Below are positions 15,141 to 22,495 of a DNA stretch of 22,495 nucleotides, one piece after another. Source of the stretch: Candidatus Symbiothrix sp. (GTDB lineage: Bacteria > Bacteroidota > Bacteroidia > Bacteroidales > Azobacteroidaceae). The DNA is taken from positions 1 through 22,495 of the forward strand of contig JAITXK010000155.1 of assembly GCA_031284765.1 (NCBI GenBank), given 5' to 3'. The translations under genes were made by a program, and so were the position numbers. Each line of letters begins with the position of its first letter. Positions within the stretch are counted from its first letter, which is position 1. The notes under the pieces are model-generated. The model was not told where the DNA came from. It worked only from the letters and a program-made list of their open reading frames with translations, and did no database searches.

Positions 15141-18100
15141 ATGAAACGCAGAACAAAATATATATTCATCATACTATGCTTGTTGTTGGCAAGTTGGTTC
15201 TACGACCTGAATGCCGACCTGACGTTGATTAGCTCACTTGTCCCCAATGTTGAAATCGTGGCGGAAGATACGGCAAGCCTGCGTTTTCCTGTGGCGCCCA
15301 CTGTTCCGGAAACCTATCCCGAACTGAAAAAGACTTTCCCCATCGACCTAAAAAATCCGGAAGATTTCAACGATGCATTTGAGTACAATCCGCAGACCAA
15401 TCGTTACGAACTGCGTACCAAAGTGGGCGATGCCGATTTGACCACGCCGCTTTCCCTGACTCGCGATGAATATCTGAATTACACGCTTCAGAAAAGCATG
15501 AATGCCTATTTCAAAGCGAAAAACGATGAAGAATTTACCGGTGAGGCCGGCAAGAAACAAGACGCTCTCTCGCTCTTTGATTTCAACTTCGACTTGGGTC
15601 CTGCGGAAAAGATATTCGGTCCGGGCGGTATCAAGTTGCAACCGCACGGAAGCCTCACCACCAAGATGGGCGTTTCTCATACCGTGGCGGGCGACCCGAC
15701 GATGACCGAACGCCAACGCAACCGTTGGGCATTCGACTTCGACCCCGATATTCAAATTTCGGCCAACGCATCCATCGGTAATAAAATGAACTTCGATTTG
15801 AATTACAACACTTTATCGACTTTCGACTATGATACCAAGAAATTGAAACTGGCTTATGCGGGCAAGGAAGACGAAATCGTCAAAATTCTGGAAGCGGGAA
15901 ACGTGAGCATGAACACCACCAATTCGCTGATTCGGGGCGGGGCGGCGCTGTTCAGTATCAAAACGCAATTGCAATTCGGGAAGTTGACGGTTGACGCTGT
16001 TTTTTCACAACAAAATTCGCAAGCGCGTACTTCAACCGCCAAAGGAAGTGTTCAAACCACCCTTTTCGAGATAGCGGTGGACAAGTACGACGAGAATATG
16101 CACTTCTTTCTGGCGCATTATTTCCCCGATATTTACGACGATGCGATGAGCAAACTGCCTTACATTCAGTCGGGTATTTTAATTGATAAGTTGGAGGTTT
16201 GGATTACCAACAAGCGTTCCAATTACGACCAGGCGCGGAATATTGTCGCCTTTGCCGATTTGGGCGAATATACACACATCCATCATCCGGCTTTGACAAG
16301 TCCGTCAGGGGCGTTGCCGGTACCATCGAATGGCGCCAATGATTTGTATCAAACGATGTTGAATGATGGCGGCTTGCGCGACATGAGCCAGGTGAATCAG
16401 ATTCTGGAAGGCAAGGGCTTTGCCGGCGGGGAAGATTATGAAAAAATCGAGAATGCCCGCAAATTGGAGTTGTCCGAATATACGTTCAATCCGCAGTTGG
16501 GATACCTCAGTTTGCGATCGCCTTTACAAACCGATGAAGTACTGGCCGTGGCATTTTCATATCAATATCAGGGGACAACCTATCAGGTCGGCGAATTTGC
16601 CAACAGCAATCCCTCCCAACCTTCCGATAATTTGTATTTGAAATTGATTAAGGGCACTACGCAATCGCCCGACTCTCCCTGCTGGGATTTGATGATGAAG
16701 AACGTTTATACCATCAGTAATCGCGGCAACCTGAGTTCCGACAAATTCCGGTTGGACATTCAATATCAAAACGATACGACAGGCGTTTACCTCAATTACA
16801 TTACCGAAGGCGCCATTGCCAACCAACGCCTGCTGAACGTGGAAAATTTAGACCGTTTGGATACGCGGCAGGAACCGTATTCCGATGGATTTTTCGATTA
16901 CGTGGAAGGCTATACGGTAATCTCGCAATCGGGGAAAATCATTTTCCCGTCCGTTCAACCTTTTGGCAAGTATTTGTGGAAGAAGATTGTGGGCAATAAT
17001 CTTGCCGACTCAATCATTGCCGGGAAATATGTGTATCAGGAATTGTATGACTCCACATTAACCATTGCCCGTCAAACGGCCGAAAAGAATAAGTTTATAC
17101 TGACCGGAGAATACAAGGGTTCGGGTGGCTCCAGCATCGAAGCGGGCGGCTATAATCTGGCCAAAGGTTCGGTGGTGGTCATGGCCAACGGTGTGCGCCT
17201 GAAAGAAAATCAGGATTACACGGTCAATTACGCTAACGGAAGCGTGGACATCATCAATCCGATGTATGAAAATGCCGACATTCAGGTTTCGTCCGAAGAC
17301 CAATCGGGTTTCGGCATGCAACGGAAAACCATGATGGGCATGAACCTCAATTATGCTTTTTCGCCCAAGTTCAACCTGGGGGGAACGATTATGAATTTAA
17401 GTGAAATGCCGATGACCCTCAAAGTCAATCCGGGGGAAGAAGCCATCAACAATACCTTGTACGGCTTCAACACCAACTATTCGACCCAATCGCAATGGCT
17501 GACCAAGATGGTGGACAAACTGCCTTTCTTAGACTTGACGGCGCCTTCGCAAATCACGGTCAATGCCGAATATGCGCAACTGATTCCCGGCCATTATCGC
17601 AGCCAATGGGGCGGCGACCATTCCTATATTGATGATTTTGAAAGCGCCAAGATGACCATCGACATGCGTTCGGCTTATGCTTGGAATTTATCGTCCACGC
17701 CTTCGCTGTTTCCCGAATCGAAAGACAAAACCATCAATTACGGCAAAAACCGTGCGTTGTTGGCTTGGTACTATATCGACGGATTGTTTACCCGCAAATC
17801 GTCATTGACGCCCACGCATATCAAAAACGATGAAGACCAACTATCCAATCACTACGTGCGGGAAATCCGCGAGGAAGAATTGTTCCCCAACAAAGACGTG
17901 CGCTACGACGAATCGTCCACGATTCCGGTCTTGAACTTGGCCTATTATCCGAAAGAACGGGGGCCTTATAACCTGGATGCAACGAATATCCATTCCGACG
18001 GCAGTTTGCAATCGCCCGAAAAACGCTGGGGTGGTATTACTCGAAGCATTGAAAGCGGAAATGTTGATTTTGAAGCCAACAATATCGAACACATCGAATT

Positions 18101-21100
18101 TTGGTTGTTAGACCCCTTCATCTACGATTCGCAAGCTAAAGGCGGCGATTTGTATTTCAATCTGGGCGACATCTCGGAAGATGTTTTAAAGGACGAAAAG
18201 AAGTTCTTCGAAAACGGTTTGCCCGTTGATGGCGATACCACCAAAATAGAGAAAACCGTTTGGGGATATGTTCCCAGGCAACAATCCCTGGTGTATGCTT
18301 TCGACTCCCAAGGCGCTAACCGCAAGAAACAGGATGTCGGACTGAACGGGCTAAGCACAGCGCAGGAATTTGAATTTCCGACTTATGCCAATTACCTGAA
18401 CGAATTGGAAACACGCTTGTCGGCCGATGCCATCGAACGCATGAAGCAAGACCCGTTTTCCCCCTTGAATGACCCCGCCGGCGACACCTTCCATTATTTC
18501 CGCGGTTCGGATTTCGACCGCAAACAAACGCCCATCCTGGGTCGCTACAAACATTACAACGGTACGGAAGGCAACTCGGCCAATGCCGATGAAACCAGCG
18601 AAGCGTATAATACAGCCGCGAAAATTGGTCCCGATGTGGAAGACCTCAATCAGGACAATACGCTGAATGAAAACGAACGCTACTTCCAATACAAAGTGTC
18701 GATTCGTCCCGAAGACTTGAAAATCGGTTCGAATTACATTGTGGATAAACGTGTCAGCCGTCCCCGCTTGAAGAACGGTAAAACGGAGGAAGTCACGTGG
18801 TATCAATTCAAGATACCCATCCGCGAACCCAACGAACAATCGGTAGGCAATATCCGCGACTTCCAATCCATCCGCTTTATCCGGATGTTCATGACCAATT
18901 TCGTCGATTCAGCCATCCTCCGTTTCGGAACACTGGAATTGGTGCGGGGCGATTGGCGGGTGTACACCAAAGACATGAACAATCCTTCGATGCCGGCCAA
19001 TGCCGATGCTTCTATCTCCATTGCAACGGTGAATATCGAAGAAAACGGCGACAAACAACCGGTCAACTACATCATGCCCCCCAATGTGAACCGCATGACC
19101 GACCCGGGACAACCCCAGTTGACGATGCAAAACGAGCAATCGCTGTCAACCAAGATTACCGATTTGAGTCCGGGCGATGCACGCGCCATTTATAAAACCG
19201 ATCATTTGGATACGCGGCAATACCGCCGTTTGCAACTCTTTGTTCATGCCGAAAAGCTGGCCGATGCGTTGGATAATTTGCAGGACAACGAACTTTCGGT
19301 CTTCCTGCGTTTGGGTTCGGATTACAAAAACAATTATTATGAATACGAGATTCCTCTGACGTTGACCCCGCAGGGCGTGTACAATCAAAACAGCATGACC
19401 GACCGCGAAATCGTTTGGCCGCGAGCCAACATGTTTAATTTCCCGCTGGAGTTATTGACCAATCTGAAACTGAAACGCAACCAGGCGAAGCGGGCAATGG
19501 GTTCCAATGTAACGTATTACACGCCTTATTCCGAATACGACCCCGACAAGCCGATGAACACGGTTACCGTGCAGGGCAATCCCGCGCTTTCCGACATCAA
19601 AGTGATTATGATTGGCGTCCGCAACAACTCCAAAGATAAAAAGTCGGCCGAGATATGGGTGGACGAAATGCGCTTGACCGAATTCAACGAGGATGGCGGC
19701 TGGGCGGGCAACGCGAATGTCTTTGTCTCCCTGTCCGATTTAGGCTCGGTAAATTTTGCGGGAAGGATGGAAACGGCCGGTTTCGGCTCCCTCGACCAAC
19801 GGTTGATGGAACGGAATCTGGACGATAAACAAGCCGTCAATGTATCCACGCAAATCGAATTGGGGAAATTCTTCCCCGACAAGGCCAAAATCAGTGTTCC
19901 TGTTTATTATTCCTACCGGGAAGAATTGGTGAGTCCGAAATACAATCCTTTAGACCAAGACATTCTGTTGAAAGATGCCTTGGATGCCGTTGGAACCAAA
20001 GCCGAAAAAGATTCCATTCGCAGTTTTGCGGTGGATAAAGTAAGCGCCCGCTCATTCGACATCAACAATATGCGAGTCAATATTACGAGTAAAACGCCGA
20101 TGCCTTACGACCCGGCGAACTTTACTTTCGGCTATGCGTTTAGCGAAAATTATATCCAGAATGCCACAACGGAATACGACCGCCAAACCGACCAGCGGCT
20201 GACATTCGGCTATCTGTATTCGATTCCCGCCAAACCGTGGAAACCCTTCGCGAGCAAAGACAAAAAGGCCGCATCCAAAAACAAACTACTCAGCGATTTC
20301 CAAATCGGTTATCTGCCGAAAAGCTTTTCGTTCAATTCGGATATGAACCGCAATTATTACGAATTGCAATTGCGCGACATCGGCAACGCAGGCTCCAACC
20401 AACTCCCCGCCTCCTTCCGCGAAGACTTTTATTGGAACCGCAGTTCTGCCATCAGTTGGGATTTGACCAAAAACCTGCATTTCAATTTGAATAACGGCAC
20501 ACAAGCGCGGATTGATGCGCCGCACGTGCAGGTCAACAAGCAATTCAATGCCGACGATTATCATCTGTGGAAAGATTCGGTCTTGTTGAGTATCCGTGAT
20601 TTGGGCACGCCGATGAATTACAATCAGCAGTTTTCGGCAACCTATCAATTGCCGTTCAAACTGATTCCCGCCCTTAACTTTCTGTCCGGAGACCTGAAGT
20701 ACGACGCTACCTACAATTGGGAACGCGGCGCGGTAATTGACATACCGGATGTGGAAATCGGCAATAAAATCACCAACCAACGCACCATGGGTGTGAATAA
20801 CCTGACATTCAACTTGCTGACCTTATATAATAAGAGCAAGTTTTTGGAAAACGCCAACAAAAAGTTTGTGATGAAAAAACCGGCCAATGCGCGTACGGCT
20901 AATTCACGGAACAATCCACAATCGGCCAACGACCGCACCAAAAAGGCGGAAGACGAGAAGAAAAAGCGGAAATTCGAAAGCTCTGTGCAGTTGAATCCCG
21001 ATTCGGCAACCCTCGTCAAACACTCGCTCAACAATAAACGCCTCCGGATAACGGCGCGCGGAGACAACGGCAGACTGTATGAAGTGAGCTATAAAGCATT

Positions 21101-22495
21101 GGATGCCAATACGATTCGCATCAACAACAAAGACTCGGCCAATCTCAAACTAACCATCACGCAACTGCCGCCTTTGGACGATTTGACCTGGTACAAAATG
21201 GCGCAGGTGGCTGCCCGCGGGTTAATGATGGTGCGCAACATGAATATGTCGTACAACGTGACGCAAGGCATGATGATTCCCGGTTTCCGTCCCGAAATCG
21301 GCGATTTCTTCGGACAGGCTGGAACTCGTTTCGGCAATGCCCCCGGTCTGGATTTTGCCTTCGGATTGACCGACGAAAGCTATTTAAATAAAGCCGACGC
21401 CAACGGCTGGTTGGTTACAAGCAATCTGAACAATATCACCCCCGCCTATTTCAATCAAACGGAAACGTTTACGATGAATGCCACACTCGAACCTTTTGTC
21501 GGCATGAAGATTACGCTGAACGCCAATCGTGTGGCCGCCGAACAAAATCAAATTGATTACATGTATGCCGGAATGCCGAAACGTTTTTCGGGCAACTTCA
21601 ATATGACCACTATCGCGTTGGGTTCGGCTTTTGAAAAAAGCGACGGTTCAAACGCTTACGCATCCAAGACCTTCCGTAAATTCATGACCAATCGGGAAAA
21701 GGTCGCTCAACGCTTGGACAAGGTGTATCAACAAGCCATTCCCAGCTACAACGGCGTGGTGGAGCGCAACTCTGCGGACGTGTTAGTGCCCGCATTTATC
21801 GCCGCCTATACCGGAAAAGACCCGAACAGGGTGGGGCTGGATTTCTTCCCTTCGTTATGGAACTTGCTTCCGAATTGGCGAGCGACTTACGATGGATTGA
21901 TTCAATTGCCGGTTATCAGCAAGTATTTCAAAACGTTTTCGCTGGAGCATGCGTATGAATGTCGTTATACGGTAGGCTCTTACACCTCCTATTCGGGTTG
22001 GCGGGAAGTGGCGGACGGCATCGGGTTTATTCGCAACGAGATGGACCAGCAACTGATTGCGACTTCGCCCTACGATGTGATGTCGGTCAGCATCAACGAA
22101 GCGTTTAATCCCTTGATTCGCGTCAATTCGGTCTTGCTGAACAATATGACCTTGAAGGCCGAATACAAAACCACTCGCAACATTGCCCTGAATATCTCCT
22201 CCTACCAAATTGTCGAAATGACCACTTCGGACATTGGCGCCGACATCGGTTACCGCATGGATAACTTCAATCGGCTCATCCGTTTCCCGAAGAAGACGAA
22301 TCCGAATTTCAACAACGAACTGCGCGTTTCGGGCGGCTTGACCTACCGCAAGATGCAGAGTTTGAACCGCAAGATTCAGGACGCCTTCACGCAACCGACG
22401 TCCGGCAATTCACAATTAACCATTAAATTCACCGCGGATTACGCTTTAAGCAAGATGATTGCCTTACAGGCGTTTTACGACCGCATGGTATCACG
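15141..22495 (+). CDS. sprA: T9SS outer-membrane translocon SprA/Sov (3' end cut by window)
   Basis: An uninterrupted frame from ATG 15141 runs 2451 codons to the window edge. SprA is the giant single-chain beta-barrel through which the type IX secretion system exports cargo, working with PorV and a plug protein. A signal peptide is visible (MKRRTKYIFIILCLLLASW). Recognised family stretches include ILEAGNVSMNTTNSLIRGG (about 255-273), WGGITRS and DFEANNIEHIEFWLLDPF (about 963-990), and MMIPGFRPEIGDFFG (about 2044-2058). A very basic, hydrophilic stretch lies at about 1910-1955. The last codons read LSKMIALQAFYDRMVS, which lies close to the end in homologues (usually 2400-2500 residues), so only some 20-40 residues are likely missing. 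No frameshift was found in the parts I translated. The gene lies 87 bases past the ATPase gene. Confidence 0.95.
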   Translation, partial: MKRRTKYIFIILCLLLASWFYDLNADLTLISSLVPNVEIVAEDTASLRFPVAPTVPETYPELKKTFPIDLKNPEDFNDAFEYNPQTNRYELRTKVGDADLTTPLSLTRDEYLNYTLQKSMNAYFKAKNDEEFTGEAGKKQDALSLFDFNFDLGPAEKIFGPGGIKLQPHGSLTTKMGVSHTVAGDPTMTERQRNRWAFDFDPDIQISANASIGNKMNFDLNYNTLSTFDYDTKKLKLAYAGKEDEIVKILEAGNVSMNTTNSLIRGGAALFSIKTQLQFGKLTVDAVFSQQNSQARTSTAKGSVQTTLFEIAVDKYDENMHFFLAHYFPDIYDDAMSKLPYIQSGILIDKLEVWITNKRSNYDQARNIVAFADLGEYTHIHHPALTSPSGALPVPSNGANDLYQTMLNDGGLRDMSQVNQILEGKGFAGGEDYEKIENARKLELSEYTFNPQLGYLSLRSPLQTDEVLAVAFSYQYQGTTYQVGEFANSNPSQPSDNLYLKLIKGTTQSPDSPCWDLMMKNVYTISNRGNLSSDKFRLDIQYQNDTTGVYLNYITEGAIANQRLLNVENLDRLDTRQEPYSDGFFDYVEGYTVISQSGKIIFPSVQPFGKYLWKKIVGNNLADSIIAGKYVYQELYDSTLTIARQTAEKNKFILTGEYKGSGGSSIEAGGYNLAKGSVVVMANGVRLKENQDYTVNYANGSVDIINPMYENADIQVSSEDQSGFGMQRKTMMGMNLNYAFSPKFNLGGTIMNLSEMPMTLKVNPGEEAINNTLYGFNTNYSTQSQWLTKMVDKLPFLDLTAPSQITVNAEYAQLIPGHYRSQWGGDHSYIDDFESAKMTIDMRSAYAWNLSSTPSLFPESKDKTINYGKNRALLAWYYIDGLFTRKSSLTPTHIKNDEDQLSNHYVREIREEELFPNKDVRYDESSTIPVLNLAYYPKERGPYNLDATNIHSDGSLQSPEKRWGGITRSIESGNVDFEANNIEHIEFWLLDPFIYDSQAKGGDLYFNLGDISEDVLKDEKKFFENGLPVDGDTTKIEKTVWGYVPRQQSLVYAFDSQGANRKKQDVGLNGLSTAQEFEFPTYANYLNELETRLSADAIERMKQDPFSPLNDPAGDTFHYFRGSDFDRKQTPILGRYKHYNGTEGNSANADETSEAYNTAAKIGPDVEDLNQDNTLNENERYFQYKVSIRPEDLKIGSNYIVDKRVSRPRLKNGKTEEVTWYQFKIPIREPNEQSVGNIRDFQSIRFIRMFMTNFVDSAILRFGTLELVRGDWRVYTKDMNNPSMPANADASISIATVNIEENGDKQPVNYIMPPNVNRMTDPGQPQLTMQNEQSLSTKITDLSPGDARAIYKTDHLDTRQYRRLQLFVHAEKLADALDNLQDNELSVFLRLGSDYKNNYYEYEIPLTLTPQGVYNQNSMTDREIVWPRANMFNFPLELLTNLKLKRNQAKRAMGSNVTYYTPYSEYDPDKPMNTVTVQGNPALSDIKVIMIGVRNNSKDKKSAEIWVDEMRLTEFNEDGGWAGNANVFVSLSDLGSVNFAGRMETAGFGSLDQRLMERNLDDKQAVNVSTQIELGKFFPDKAKISVPVYYSYREELVSPKYNPLDQDILLKDALDAVGTKAEKDSIRSFAVDKVSARSFDINNMRVNITSKTPMPYDPANFTFGYAFSENYIQNATTEYDRQTDQRLTFGYLYSIPAKPWKPFASKDKKAASKNKLLSDFQIGYLPKSFSFNSDMNRNYYELQLRDIGNAGSNQLPASFREDFYWNRSSAISWDLTKNLHFNLNNGTQARIDAPHVQVNKQFNADDYHLWKDSVLLSIRDLGTPMNYNQQFSATYQLPFKLIPALNFLSGDLKYDATYNWERGAVIDIPDVEIGNKITNQRTMGVNNLTFNLLTLYNKSKFLENANKKFVMKKPANARTANSRNNPQSANDRTKKAEDEKKKRKFESSVQLNPDSATLVKHSLNNKRLRITARGDNGRLYEVSYKALDANTIRINNKDSANLKLTITQLPPLDDLTWYKMAQVAARGLMMVRNMNMSYNVTQGMMIPGFRPEIGDFFGQAGTRFGNAPGLDFAFGLTDESYLNKADANGWLVTSNLNNITPAYFNQTETFTMNATLEPFVGMKITLNANRVAAEQNQIDYMYAGMPKRFSGNFNMTTIALGSAFEKSDGSNAYASKTFRKFMTNREKVAQRLDKVYQQAIPSYNGVVERNSADVLVPAFIAAYTGKDPNRVGLDFFPSLWNLLPNWRATYDGLIQLPVISKYFKTFSLEHAYECRYTVGSYTSYSGWREVADGIGFIRNEMDQQLIATSPYDVMSVSINEAFNPLIRVNSVLLNNMTLKAEYKTTRNIALNISSYQIVEMTTSDIGADIGYRMDNFNRLIRFPKKTNPNFNNELRVSGGLTYRKMQSLNRKIQDAFTQPTSGNSQLTIKFTADYALSKMIALQAFYDRMVS

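Noticed and set aside
15348..22394. Many minus-strand open frames of 60-180 codons across the right third, the longest at 21855-22394 and 18351-18866.
   Set aside because: They are antisense to the continuous sprA frame, have no recognisable domains, and such frames arise readily opposite biased codon use.
1..22495. CRISPR arrays, tRNA or rRNA genes, insertion sequences and long direct repeats.
   Set aside because: No regularly spaced repeats, cloverleaf patterns, transposase frames or terminal inverted repeats were seen on reading the gaps and genes.

Overview
The window looks like chromosome of a member of the Bacteroidota, most likely order Bacteroidales with a type IX secretion system (T9SS). 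The reasons are: a very long SprA/Sov-type outer-membrane translocon gene at the right end; a paaK plus tandem-ACT gene pair of the Bacteroidales type; a divergent HU, a tiny Lys/Arg-rich ribosomal-type protein and RNase G in a row; AT-rich leaders without clear Shine-Dalgarno sites; and several matches to the Bacteroidota promoter (-33 TTTG, -7 TAnnTTTG). The species cannot be told from the sequence alone.

Layout. (1) 1-1835, plus strand: a terminator-like hairpin, then an arylacetate-CoA ligase (paaK) and a two-ACT-domain protein, probably the end of a 2-oxoacid:ferredoxin oxidoreductase/ligase operon used on aromatic amino acids. (2) 1830-6822, minus strand: ndk, a LysM/M23 envelope peptidase, an LtaS/MdoB-type alkyl-phosphoglycerol transferase and a CCA-adding enzyme. 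The last overlaps the stop of the convergent ACT gene. (3) 6992-8065, minus: mutY, divergent from (4) 8206-10281, plus: HU, a 30-residue mS38/AURKAIP1-like protein and rng (RNase G), with two hairpins in the rng leader. (5) 10300-13317, minus: a tight run cysS - DUF4258 - DUF2283 - hotdog thioesterase - mnmD. rng and mnmD meet at one short hairpin. (6) 13491-15053, plus: a P-loop ATPase fused to a PD-(D/E)XK-like nuclease domain, an accessory-type gene. (7) 15141 to the window end, plus: sprA, open for 2451 codons and cut by the window edge only a few dozen codons before its expected end.

Most genes are housekeeping: tRNA maturation and modification, base-excision repair, nucleotide balance, RNA decay, cysteinyl-tRNA synthesis. 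The accessory signals are the DUF4258/DUF2283 toxin-antitoxin-like pair inside the cysS operon, and the ATPase-nuclease in the place next to sprA where ruvA lies in several relatives. No tRNA, rRNA, CRISPR array or insertion sequence was seen. No intergenic gap exceeds about 175 bases. I found no clearly undescribed multi-gene system; the best candidates for follow-up are the mS38-like mini-protein, the DUF pair, the ATPase-nuclease and the structured rng leader.
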